Source: CAZCAC01 sp964496575
Lineage (GTDB): Bacteria > Planctomycetota > UBA1135 > GCA-002686595
Length of the DNA: 64,000 nucleotides
Assembly: GCA_964496575.1 (NCBI GenBank)
Contig: CAZCAC010000035.1
Location: 1-64,000, forward strand
Direction: 5' to 3'
In this document: positions 44,723 to 52,795 of the stretch, piece by piece
Layout: each line of letters opens with the position of its first letter
How positions within the stretch are numbered: the first letter of the stretch is position 1
Made by a program: the position numbers and the translations under genes
Notes under the pieces: generated by a model
The model's input: only the letters and a program-made list of their open reading frames with translations
The model's database searches: none
What the model was told of the DNA's origin: nothing

Positions 44723-45190
44723 CTACCTGCACTGCGCCTCGCTGATGGCGTCCACCTCCCCCACGGCGCACTTCAGGAAGTCGGCGAACTGCTCCAGGCC
44801 TTCGGTGTGCTTCGTCTCCAGCCAGGCGTCGACCATCTCGCCCGCCAGCCATGGCGCGACGATCATCGCGCCCATGGTGAGCACGTTGGAGTCGTTGATC
44901 ACCCGCGCCATGCGCGCGGAGAACACGGACTCGACACAGACCGCGTTCACACCCTTGAACTTGTTGGCGACGATGGTCATGCCCGCGCCCGTCCCGCAGA
45001 ACAGGATGGCGCGCTCGGCCTCGCCCTCCTGCAGCGCCTTCGCGGCCGTGGAGGCACAGTCGTAGTAGGCCCGCTCCACGTCCTTCTGCGCGCCGACATC
45101 GGTGATCGTGTGCCCCTTCTCCTTCAGGTGCTCCACGACGGAGTCCTTCAGATCGACGGCAAAGGGGTCGGCGGCGATGACGATTCTCAT
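44723..45190 (-). CDS. RpiB/LacAB-family sugar-phosphate isomerase-like protein
   Basis: A 155-residue cytosolic protein. Family hallmarks are C65 in 'ILFCGTGAGMTIVANKFKG' and 'NDSNVLTMGA', where the cysteine is the catalytic base of ribose-5-phosphate isomerase B. The N-terminal motif, usually 'SDHAG', reads 'ADPFA' here (D8, P9), so the normally conserved histidine is missing and substrate use may have shifted. Length and fold agree with RpiB (about 150). It lies between two HzsA-related genes with gaps of 20 and 27 bases, suggesting one operon and a sugar-phosphate role linked to the exported proteins. Confidence 0.85.
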   Translation of the reverse strand: MRIVIAADPFAVDLKDSVVEHLKEKGHTITDVGAQKDVERAYYDCASTAAKALQEGEAERAILFCGTGAGMTIVANKFKGVNAVCVESVFSARMARVINDSNVLTMGAMIVAPWLAGEMVDAWLETKHTEGLEQFADFLKCAVGEVDAISEAQCR

Positions 45191-45210
45191 TCCTGACTCC
45201 TCACCTTCAA

Positions 45211-48102
45211 TCAGCGTCGAGTATCGGTGCGCAGGGACTCCGGCGTGCGCAGGAGGATCTCGGCGTCCTCCACGAACGTCGCTCGCTCACGCACACCGGC
45301 GACCTGGTAGTCGATCGTGAGCGTCTTGACGACGCCCGGAACGGGATCCGTGAAGGCGCCGTTGTAGCTGCCGGCGTTCAGCTCGATGAGCGGGCCGTCG
45401 ATCCAGCCGGCGGCCACCTGCTCCGTGACGTCGAGGAACGTCTCGTTCGCCCCGTAGGTTGCGTGGAGGATCTCGACCGTCGCCCCCTCGGGCCAGTCCC
45501 GCGTGAGCACTCCAGGGTCCCACAGCTTCAATGGCCCGGCCAGCGCCGCGGAGTCCCCGTCCTGACGCACGTTGAAGCGCTCGACGATCGGAGCCGTGGC
45601 CACTCGCGAACGAACCGCCATCTTCTCGATCCCCGGGAACACCGGGTCGTACATCTCGCGGATCTCCTCGAGGCCCAGGTACGGCCCGTTGGTGTCCACC
45701 CAGGCGATCAGGCGGCGCAGATCTTCCGGGGGCACCTTCACGTCGTGGTGCTTTCCGCTCATCGCGTTGTGCACGATTCGACTGCGCGGGGAAAAGGCCG
45801 ACTCGGGAGCGAAGGTCTTCAAGGCGGACGGGTCCCACTGGCTGTAGCCCTCCACCACCAGCACCCCGGCGAGCGTGTCGGGCACGCCGCAGTCGTTCAG
45901 CTCCTTCTCCCGACCCCAGGGGATGACCCCGCCCACCAGCGTCAGGTAGGGCTCCAGGAAGGGCGTCGTCTCGTCCGGGCGAGTACGGAGCTTGGTGATC
46001 CGACCCTTGAACCGGAGCCCGGAGTCGCGCAGCGTCAGGTTCAGGCGGTCCACCGCCTGGCCCTCCCCCTGGTGGCACCGGGCGCAGTGCTCGTCGAAGA
46101 CCGGCTGGGCGAAGCGCACGAAGCCGATCGTCTCGTCCCCCCAGGGCGGTGGCGTGATCTCCACCGGTCCCTTGCGGGCGGCGATGCTCGCGCCCGACAT
46201 CGAGCCGAGGGGAGCGCGCGAGCCGGCGGCATGGCAGCCGCGGCAGCCCCGCACCTCGCCGGGCATGACCCCGGTGAAGGAGCGCATGTTGTGCACGCAG
46301 CGATAGTCTTCGTCGAGCAACTGGAAGTAGACCGCGTCCCCCGCCGGCAGCTCGAAGCAGACCGACCCGTCCGCCTCCACCGGCACCGTGCCCAGGACCT
46401 GCTTGACCGCCTCCGCCTGGAAGGCCCCCACCGAGGGGCCGTCGTGCTGAACCGACTTCAGCCACGTCGAGTACGTCTTGGGGACCATCTTGACGATCCG
46501 CAGGTACTTCACCTTCTCCCGGGGGATCTCCGGCGCGCCCTGGAAGACGTCGCTGCTGTGGAGCACCCCGTGAGCGGGCTTCTCGCCGCTGCCGAGCTCC
46601 GGCCACGCCACCCGATCCGGCAGGATGCGCGGCCGCGGTCGAGGCTCGACCGGCATCGCGTACAGGGCGTTGTGCTCGCCCTCGTACAGGAGCTCACGAT
46701 TGCCGTGAACATCCATCAGGTAGAGGCGGAAGTGCCAGCCGTTGTCGGTCGCGTTGTTGTAGAGGTGACCTCCCTCGCGGGCGGACACCAGGAAGACCTC
46801 CTCGCTCAGCGGATAGGGACTCTTGTAGGCGTAGAGCTCCCCGGACGCGTGGTAGGAGTCGGACTCCGCCCGCTCCCGCGGGCCATCGCCGGTCTCCGGC
46901 CAGGGGATGTCGGCGGTCACCTTGGTCAGCCCGTCCGGATAGTTGAGCCCCGCGTTCGGATCGATGATGCCGATGCAGCCGTCGAACCACGCGTGGTGGC
47001 CGACGGCGCAGAACATGATGCGCTCGCTGCCGGGGATCGAGCGCGCCTCGGTGAGCACGTCGGGCCAGGCGCTCTGGTTGCCCCAGAGCGAGGTCACCCC
47101 GGTGCCGTCGGGGTTGCAGCTCCAGAGGCTCTGCACCCGCCACAAGGGCTTGTCCGTGTACTCCCAGCGGGTGTAGACGATGCGTCCGTCGTTCAGGACC
47201 GACGGCATGTAGTCCGGCTCGCTGTTCCGGCTGGTGATGTAGATGTTCTTCCCGTCGGCATCGCACCGCGCCAGCGCGAAGGCGTAGGTCATCGGCATGC
47301 AGCGCACGTAGGTGTTGGTGCGCGACGTACTGAACATGAGGTGCCCGTCCGGCAGGTAGACGGGATCGAGGTCGTCGTAGTCCCCGCGGGTGAGCTGCCG
47401 GAATCCCGAGCCGTCCACCCCGACCTCGTAGAGGTGGAAGGACAGATCCTCCTCGGGCTGGAAGCTGAAGACGACCTTCGTGCCGTCGAAGGACAGGTCC
47501 GGGCGCCAGAAGGAGCCGGCCCGACCGGGGAGCAGGTCACGGACCGGGCTGTCCGGGTCGAGGCCTTCGAGCACCAGGAGCCGCCCACCCGAGGCGGCCA
47601 TGTAGCCGTTGCGGTGGCGCGCCTCGTGCCCCCACTCCACCGTCGCCGGCCGCCACAGCTTTCCCTTGCGCGGATAGGTCGGGTAAGGGTTGTCCACCAG
47701 GAGGATCTCGTCGAAGTCGACGACCGGGTCCGCCAGCATGATCCCGCGCTTGACGCGGCGCACGGCGAGGTAGAGCTCTCTCGCCCGGTCCTCGGCCTCC
47801 GCGGTCACGAGGCGCTCTTCCAGCGCCTCCAACTCCGCCAGGGCCGACGCGAGGTCCGGGGCACCCGGCGCGACGGCGACACGTCCCGCCATGGCGCGCG
47901 CCCAGCCGATCTCCTGCGCGACCCGCTCGAGGGTCGGCGCGTCCCCCGCCTGAAAGAGCCAGTCCACCTCGAGGGCGTCGCCACCCTCGGCTGCGTGGGC
48001 ACCTCCTCCGACTTGAAGGCCACACGCGACGAATCCCACGCCCGCCAGCAGGAGGGCACGAGTGCAACGGGGCAGGCCCCGGCTCGACCGGAAGTCAATC
48101 AT
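45211..48102 (-). CDS. HzsA-related beta-propeller/c-type cytochrome protein 4
   Basis: A 963-residue exported protein (signal peptide about 1-31). A helical N-terminal region (about 40-110) precedes a propeller ('LYEVGVDGSGFRQLTRGDYD', 'PVYLPDGHLMFSTSRTNTY', 'PSVLNDGRIVYTRWEY'), a beta domain with 'VPVEADGSVCFELPAGDAV', CRGCH (C620-H624) and CARCH (C673-H677) haem motifs, and an about 180-residue C-terminal extension absent from the other copies. The ATG at 48102 begins the signal peptide. No Shine-Dalgarno is visible and a large REP-like hairpin ends 10 bases upstream, so translation or mRNA processing may be affected. It is the first gene of the RpiB-esterase operon. Confidence 0.8.
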   Translation of the reverse strand: MIDFRSSRGLPRCTRALLLAGVGFVACGLQVGGGAHAAEGGDALEVDWLFQAGDAPTLERVAQEIGWARAMAGRVAVAPGAPDLASALAELEALEERLVTAEAEDRARELYLAVRRVKRGIMLADPVVDFDEILLVDNPYPTYPRKGKLWRPATVEWGHEARHRNGYMAASGGRLLVLEGLDPDSPVRDLLPGRAGSFWRPDLSFDGTKVVFSFQPEEDLSFHLYEVGVDGSGFRQLTRGDYDDLDPVYLPDGHLMFSTSRTNTYVRCMPMTYAFALARCDADGKNIYITSRNSEPDYMPSVLNDGRIVYTRWEYTDKPLWRVQSLWSCNPDGTGVTSLWGNQSAWPDVLTEARSIPGSERIMFCAVGHHAWFDGCIGIIDPNAGLNYPDGLTKVTADIPWPETGDGPRERAESDSYHASGELYAYKSPYPLSEEVFLVSAREGGHLYNNATDNGWHFRLYLMDVHGNRELLYEGEHNALYAMPVEPRPRPRILPDRVAWPELGSGEKPAHGVLHSSDVFQGAPEIPREKVKYLRIVKMVPKTYSTWLKSVQHDGPSVGAFQAEAVKQVLGTVPVEADGSVCFELPAGDAVYFQLLDEDYRCVHNMRSFTGVMPGEVRGCRGCHAAGSRAPLGSMSGASIAARKGPVEITPPPWGDETIGFVRFAQPVFDEHCARCHQGEGQAVDRLNLTLRDSGLRFKGRITKLRTRPDETTPFLEPYLTLVGGVIPWGREKELNDCGVPDTLAGVLVVEGYSQWDPSALKTFAPESAFSPRSRIVHNAMSGKHHDVKVPPEDLRRLIAWVDTNGPYLGLEEIREMYDPVFPGIEKMAVRSRVATAPIVERFNVRQDGDSAALAGPLKLWDPGVLTRDWPEGATVEILHATYGANETFLDVTEQVAAGWIDGPLIELNAGSYNGAFTDPVPGVVKTLTIDYQVAGVRERATFVEDAEILLRTPESLRTDTRR

Positions 48103-48111
48103 GAAGACATG

Positions 48112-48188
48112 GTACGGTACCAGGTCAGAATCCGCCGCTATCGCTGAACGGTTCGGCAATAGCGGCGGATTCTGACCAGGTACCGTAC
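48112..48188. repeat. REP-like perfect long hairpin
   Basis: Two 30-base arms (48112-48141 and 48159-48188) are reverse complements with one mismatch. The 17-base centre can pair further (GAAC/GTTC). The result is an approximately 77-nt near-perfect hairpin. Its right end covers the first base of the stop codon of the kinase-TPR gene and its left end lies 10 bases from the start of HzsA-related gene 4. It resembles a REP/REPIN or MITE unit rather than a terminator, since no T-run follows. Confidence 0.85.
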
Positions 48189-51091
48189 TACCGGAGCAGC
48201 GGTTCCAGCTCCTTGCGGAACGGGGCCGACTCGGGGAGTCGGTCGATGGCGGCTCGCGCAGCCTCGGCGGCGCGCTTCCCGTCACCCGTCGCGGCGTAGG
48301 CCCGCGCCAGCGTGCCCAGGTACCTCGGCACCGAGTGTCCCGTCCTCTCATCCGCGGCGAGGGCGAGCTCGAGCGCTTCCTCGGGGTCTCCGAGACCGGC
48401 GGACTCGCAGGAGAGCAGCAGCGCCGCGCAGGCCTGCAACGCCGTCGCCGGTGCACCCGGCGCGCGGGCGGCGCGGCGGCGAGAGTCGAGGATCGTATCG
48501 AGCAGCGGGCGCGCCTCCTCGAGCCGTCCGGTTTTCGTGTAGAGCTCCGCGAGGGTGCCGGACGTGTCGAGGGTCTCGGGATGGTCCTCGCCGAGGAGCT
48601 CACGCTGCCGGTCCAGTGACTCGACCAGGAGCGGCTCCGCCTCCTCGAGCTCCCCGAGCTCTAGGAGGACCGAAGCGAGCAGGTAGCGATTGACCAGCAC
48701 TTCCGGTGCCCCGGAGCCCAGCGATTCGACCTGCAGGTCGATCGCCTCGCGATACAGGTCGACGGCCTCCTCGTCACGGCCCAGGGAGGTGAGGTTCTGC
48801 GCCAGGCCGACCATCGAGTCCGCGACGTCGGCGTGCGCGGGACCCAGCGCCTCGACGCGCCTCTCCAGGAGGTCCTCGTGCAGGGTGACCGCCTCCTCGT
48901 AGCGGCCTTGCATGGTGTAGACGATCGCCAGGTTGTTCCAGGTGCCGAGCGTGTAGGGATTCTCGGACCCCAGCCGCCGCTCGCGAATCTCCAGGAGCTC
49001 CTCGCTCTCGGCGAAGCGCCCCAGTACCGAGAGGTCCCAGGCCAGGTTGTCCATCGAATCGATCGTCCCGGGGTGGTCGTCGCCCAGCACCCGGCGCCTG
49101 GCTTCCAGGACAGCGCGGTTCTCCTCCAGCGCCTCCTCGTGTCGCCCCTGGGCGCGCAACCCCTCGATCCGATTCGACCGGGCGCGGAGCGTGTCGTAGT
49201 GCTCCGGTCCCAGGAGGCGCAGCCGGGACTCGAAGATCCGTTCGGCCAGCTCGTCACGCTCCGCATGGCGGTCGAGGTCGCCGCACAGGACCGAGAGGTT
49301 CTCCAGGACGGAGATCGTCCTCTCGTGCTCCTCCCCGACCGCCGCGGTCATCATCTCGAGAGACTCCTGGAGCTTCTCCTCTGCTTCCTCGGTCCGCCCG
49401 CACAGGGTGTAGAGATGACCGAGGTTGTTCAGCAGCTGAGCGAGCTCCTTCGAGGGTCCATGGGTCCGCTCGAGCGCGGCCACGCACTCGAGGATCAGCG
49501 ACTCGCACTCGTCGAGGCGCATCTGCTTCACCCGCAGGCGGCTCAGCTGGGAGGCCGCGTGGACGAGCTGTCGATCATCGGGCTCGAAGGTCGCGCGGGC
49601 GATCGCGACCGCGGACTCGAGGTGCGGTTCCGACTCGTCGAGGAACCCGAGGTTCCGGTAGGCGGCGCCGATCGTCCGGGCGATCCGGGAGTGGATCCGC
49701 GGCTTGGAGGCGAAGTCCGTCGCGACCTGCCCGGCGGAGCGATCCAGGAGCTCGCGCACGGTGACCCCGCGACCGTCCCGGCGAGGGTCGAGCGAGGCGA
49801 GCATCTCCTCGAGGAAGGTCGTGACCGCGTCCGACTCCTCCAGCGACTCCTCCGCCTCCACGCGAGCGGCGGCCTCGGCGATCCGCGCCGCCGCTTCCTC
49901 CTCCCGGGCCTGGTCGGTCTCCTCGAGGGCCAGCTCCACCTCCTCGCGCGCCTCCTTCTCCCTGGTCTGCGCCTCCCTGGCGAGGTCGCGCTCGTCGCTC
50001 ACCCGGACGAGGCTCCAGACCAGCGCGCCCGCCGCGGCGAGGAGCGCCGCCGCGACCGCCGAGGAGGCGAACACGAACACGCGGTGACGGCGAACGAACT
50101 TCCGCACGCGATAGGAGTTGCTCGGCGGCCCCGCGTGAACCGGCTCGTGAGCCAGGTGGTGGGCGATGTCCTCGGCCAGCTCGGTGGCGGCCGCGTAGCG
50201 TCGATCGCGGTCCTTCTCGAGCGCCTTCATGACGATCCAGTCGAGGTCGCCGCGCAGTCCCTTGATCAGAGCGGTGGGAGGCGTCCGGCGGGAGCGGGCG
50301 ACCACGGGCAGCCTCTCGCCGAGCCCGCTGACGCGCGACGACGGCTTGGCCGGGGTGATCTCGCGAATGTGGCGCAGGAGGTCGCCGAGCTCGTGGATCC
50401 CCGTGCCCTCCAGCTTGAAGGGCAGCGTCCCGGTCAGGAGCTCGTACAGTAGGACACCGAGAGCGTAGACGTCCGCGCGCGTATCGACGTCGCGCCCCGC
50501 GGACTGCTCCGGCGGCATGTACTCCGGCGTGCCGATCACCTGGAACTCTCCGGTGGCGAGGCTCGAGTCGGTCAGCGGCTTCTCCATCGCCTTGGCGACC
50601 CCGAAATCGATCACCTTCGGGAGCGGAGCGCCGTCGACCTGCGCGACGAGCACGTTCGAGGGCTTCAGGTCGCGGTGGAGGATCCCCTTCTGGTGTGCGT
50701 GCTGCACGGCGAGGCAGACGTTGCGGAAGAGCTCGAGCCGCTCGTCGGTCGAGAGCCCTTGCTCGTCGGCGAACTCGGTGAGGGGCACGCCGGGGACGAG
50801 CTCCATGACGAAGTACGGCCGCCCGGTGGAGGTGACGCCGGCGTCGTGGACCTTGGCGATCGACGGGTGGCTCATCATCGCCATCGCCTGCCGCTCGGCC
50901 TCGAAGCGCGCGACGACCTGCTTGGTGTCCATGCCGAGCTTGATGATCTTCAGCGCGACGTGTCGCTGCACCGGCACGGTCTGCTCGGCCCGGTACACCG
51001 TGCCGAAGCCGCCTTCGCCGATGCTCTCGAGGATGCGGTAGTTGCCGATGACGGTCCCGGGGCCTTCGATCGAGGGGATTGATTCCTCCAT
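48188..51091 (-). CDS. Membrane Ser/Thr protein kinase with TPR repeats
   Basis: A 967-residue protein. The Hanks-type kinase domain (about 18-315) has a glycine loop 'GEGGFGTVY', K48, D141 (HRDLKPSN) and D162 (DFG), so it looks active. A membrane segment (about 338-360) and a Glu/Arg-rich coiled coil (about 365-430) precede 10 or so tetratricopeptide units (about 480-900). These include several 'Kinesin light chain'-type repeats of 42 residues ('LGRFAESEELLEI', 'LDRQRELLGEDHPETLDT'). This kinase-TPR design is frequent in planctomycetes. A GTG at 51100 is an alternative start. Its stop codon overlaps the REP-like hairpin. Confidence 0.92.
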   Translation of the reverse strand: MEESIPSIEGPGTVIGNYRILESIGEGGFGTVYRAEQTVPVQRHVALKIIKLGMDTKQVVARFEAERQAMAMMSHPSIAKVHDAGVTSTGRPYFVMELVPGVPLTEFADEQGLSTDERLELFRNVCLAVQHAHQKGILHRDLKPSNVLVAQVDGAPLPKVIDFGVAKAMEKPLTDSSLATGEFQVIGTPEYMPPEQSAGRDVDTRADVYALGVLLYELLTGTLPFKLEGTGIHELGDLLRHIREITPAKPSSRVSGLGERLPVVARSRRTPPTALIKGLRGDLDWIVMKALEKDRDRRYAAATELAEDIAHHLAHEPVHAGPPSNSYRVRKFVRRHRVFVFASSAVAAALLAAAGALVWSLVRVSDERDLAREAQTREKEAREEVELALEETDQAREEEAAARIAEAAARVEAEESLEESDAVTTFLEEMLASLDPRRDGRGVTVRELLDRSAGQVATDFASKPRIHSRIARTIGAAYRNLGFLDESEPHLESAVAIARATFEPDDRQLVHAASQLSRLRVKQMRLDECESLILECVAALERTHGPSKELAQLLNNLGHLYTLCGRTEEAEEKLQESLEMMTAAVGEEHERTISVLENLSVLCGDLDRHAERDELAERIFESRLRLLGPEHYDTLRARSNRIEGLRAQGRHEEALEENRAVLEARRRVLGDDHPGTIDSMDNLAWDLSVLGRFAESEELLEIRERRLGSENPYTLGTWNNLAIVYTMQGRYEEAVTLHEDLLERRVEALGPAHADVADSMVGLAQNLTSLGRDEEAVDLYREAIDLQVESLGSGAPEVLVNRYLLASVLLELGELEEAEPLLVESLDRQRELLGEDHPETLDTSGTLAELYTKTGRLEEARPLLDTILDSRRRAARAPGAPATALQACAALLLSCESAGLGDPEEALELALAADERTGHSVPRYLGTLARAYAATGDGKRAAEAARAAIDRLPESAPFRKELEPLLR

Positions 51092-51183
51092 GCCGCTCAC
51101 TATGCGCAGCGAGTCGGGGCTCGTCGTCGCTCAACGCCGCCTGTCGATCCTCCGGACAAGCGGATATCCAGACCAAAAACCCG

Positions 51184-51921
51184 TCACTTCCCGCGGCCCC
51201 GGCCGCCTCCATTCCCGGGGCTCTTTCCGCCGCCGCTCCTGGACGAGTAGGTCTCGAGCTGCTGCGGCGACAAGATCTGCGAGAGCTCGTCCAGGTGGGT
51301 CTGGTGGTCGATCCTCTTCTGCTCGCCGAGGACCTGCTCGTCATCCCCTGCCTTCCACCGCCGCATCAGATCGGCGTCGCGCTCGTACCTGGCCAGGAGC
51401 TCCGAGCGCACCGCCTCGGACTGGTGCGGGGTGAGCTCGAGCCAGCTGCCGAGCCTCTGCATCGTCCGGTCCAGCTCCGCCACCCTGCCGTCCAGCTTCT
51501 TCTGGATCGCTGCCTGCGTCTCCTCCAGGCGGATCTCCGAGAGGGTGCTCGCGACCTGCTCCTTGAAGAGCGCCGTCTCCTTCGGGGTGCTCCTCGCCAG
51601 CGCCCCTCCACTCGCCAGCGCATCGGCCACCTCGTCGCGAAAGGCGTCGAACTCCTCGCGCGGCAGGAACTCGTCGGTGACGGGAGCGCGCGGCGTCGGA
51701 AGAGGGCGCAGCTCGAGCGCCGAGAGCCGATCGCGCAAGGCCTGGTTCTCCTCGGTCAGCGTCTCCACGCGCGCCAGGAGCTCGCTGTCCGGCACGAGCA
51801 CTTCCTCGGGCGGCGCTGTCCGTCCCCCCGTCTCCGAGGCGGTCAGGTTGACGAGGCTGGTCGCGAGGGCCACCGCGCAGAGGACCAGAGCGACGATGGA
51901 GAGGATCAGGGGGTTCTTCAT
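51184..51921 (-). CDS. Membrane-anchored coiled-coil protein of unknown function
   Basis: A 245-residue protein with an N-terminal membrane anchor or uncleaved signal (about 5-25) followed by 'VETLTEENQALRDRLSALE' (residues 52-70), a classic coiled coil. A helical region follows (about 85-215; 'FLPREEFDAFRDEVAD', 'LDRTMQRLGSWLELTPHQSEAV', 'QTHLDELSQILSPQQLETY'). The last part, with 'LTPHQ' and 'LSPQQLETY', resembles periplasmic Spy/CpxP-like chaperone helices. It ends in a Gly/Arg-rich tail. It follows the YbjQ-family gene by 15 bases and precedes the kinase by 92, so these may share a transcript. Confidence 0.65.
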   Translation of the reverse strand: MKNPLILSIVALVLCAVALATSLVNLTASETGGRTAPPEEVLVPDSELLARVETLTEENQALRDRLSALELRPLPTPRAPVTDEFLPREEFDAFRDEVADALASGGALARSTPKETALFKEQVASTLSEIRLEETQAAIQKKLDGRVAELDRTMQRLGSWLELTPHQSEAVRSELLARYERDADLMRRWKAGDDEQVLGEQKRIDHQTHLDELSQILSPQQLETYSSRSGGGKSPGNGGGRGRGK

Positions 51922-51936
51922 GAGCTTCGGATGGTC

Positions 51937-52257
51937 CTACTCCTTCTCGAGCTTGACCGCCGTCCCGTAGGCGAGGAGCTCGGCCGCGCCGGCCATCACC
52001 TGGGAGGTGGTGAAGCGGACGTTGATCACCGCGTCCGCGCCGAGCTTCTCCGCCTGCTCCACCATCCGATTGGTGGCTGCGTTGCGGCACTCGACGAGCA
52101 TCTCGGTGTACTCCTTGACCTCCCCGCCGACGAGCGTCCGCAGCCCGGCGAGGATGTCCTTGCCCACGTGCTTGGCCCGGATCGTGCTCCCCCGGACGAG
52201 GCCGACTGACTCGGTGATGCGATGACCCGGAACGAAATCGGTGTTGACGATGTGCAT
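51937..52257 (-). CDS. YbjQ-family (UPF0145) protein
   Basis: A 106-residue protein of the YbjQ/UPF0145 family, which forms pentameric rings and is sometimes called a heavy-metal-binding domain. Recognised features: N-terminal 'IVNTDFVPGHRITESVG', then 'KDILAGLRTLVGGEVKEY', 'ATNRMVEQAEKLGADAVIN' and a terminal 'ELLAYGTAVKL'. Length is the family norm. GAGGA lies 6 bases before the ATG at 52257. It follows the two small membrane genes by 11 bases, a grouping also known near YbjQ proteins elsewhere. The function is not established. Confidence 0.92.
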   Translation of the reverse strand: MHIVNTDFVPGHRITESVGLVRGSTIRAKHVGKDILAGLRTLVGGEVKEYTEMLVECRNAATNRMVEQAEKLGADAVINVRFTTSQVMAGAAELLAYGTAVKLEKE

Positions 52258-52268
52258 GGGGTTCCTCG

Positions 52269-52505
52269 TTAGAGATCGTTCTTCAGGTGCTGATCCTGCT
52301 CGCGGTCCTCGAAGCGCTCCCAGAGCATCGAAGCGAGGACCAGCACGAAGCCGATCCCGGCCGCGCCCAGTCCGATCTGGATCGGCAGGGGGAGCTGCTG
52401 GAGCCAGGGCCACACGGCCCGCAGGGGTTCGATGATCCAGGTCAGGACGACGACGGCGCCGGCCGCGACGAGAAGAACACCGATGAGGCGTACGAGCCGG
52501 GTCAT
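52269..52505 (-). CDS. Small membrane protein A (paralogue pair)
   Basis: A 78-residue protein with two membrane segments (about 5-26 and 42-62) and a charged cytoplasmic tail (FEDREQDQHLKNDL). The segment 'LPLPIQIGLGAAGIGFVLV' plus 'LASMLWERFEDRE' closely parallels the upstream neighbour, so the two are tandem duplicates. The ATG overlaps the stop of that gene as ATGA (52502-52505), which indicates translational coupling. No function can be assigned. It lies 11 bases before the YbjQ-family gene, so an envelope-linked complex with YbjQ is possible. Confidence 0.8.
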   Translation of the reverse strand: MTRLVRLIGVLLVAAGAVVVLTWIIEPLRAVWPWLQQLPLPIQIGLGAAGIGFVLVLASMLWERFEDREQDQHLKNDL

Positions 52506-52795
52506 CGCTCTTCTCCTCGTTCGTTTCGAGAGTCCGCGACGTTCTCCATGACCATCGAGGCGAGAACCAGGATCAGGCCGGCCAGGATCAGGCTCCCGCC
52601 GACCTGCAGGGCCAGCGGCAGATCGATGAAGCGCAGGAGCTGGCGTGCGCCGTAGTAGAGCGCGCTCGCCCCGACGAACAGCAGCCCGCCTCGCCAGAGC
52701 ACGAGGCCGAGAATCTGTGCCTGCTTCACCTCCGGAGAGTACGGTGCCGGGACGGGTTGCGCTACCCGGTGGCGAATCTTGTCCCGGGATCGCAC
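52502..52795 (-). CDS. Small membrane protein B (paralogue pair)
   Basis: A 97-residue protein if the GTG at 52795 is used. That codon overlaps the lyase stop as TAGTG and is the first start in the frame. A GTG at 52729 would give 75 residues. Two membrane segments (about 30-50 and 58-78 in the long form) with 'LPLALQVGGSLILAGLILV' and 'LASMVMENVADSR' match the next protein. The C-terminus is charged (DSRNERGEER). Its function is unknown. The overlaps on both sides (TAGTG, ATGA) indicate a tight operon from the DapA-family gene through YbjQ. Confidence 0.75.
   Translation of the reverse strand: MRSRDKIRHRVAQPVPAPYSPEVKQAQILGLVLWRGGLLFVGASALYYGARQLLRFIDLPLALQVGGSLILAGLILVLASMVMENVADSRNERGEER

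Noticed and set aside
6108..48102. A complete hydrazine synthase or anammox system
   Set aside because: Only alpha-like proteins occur; no HzsB/HzsC, hydrazine dehydrogenase or nitrite-reduction genes are visible, and these proteins are known outside anammox bacteria.
45463..48147. An 894-codon plus-strand frame
   Set aside because: Shadow of HzsA-related gene 4 on the opposite strand; no recognisable domain.
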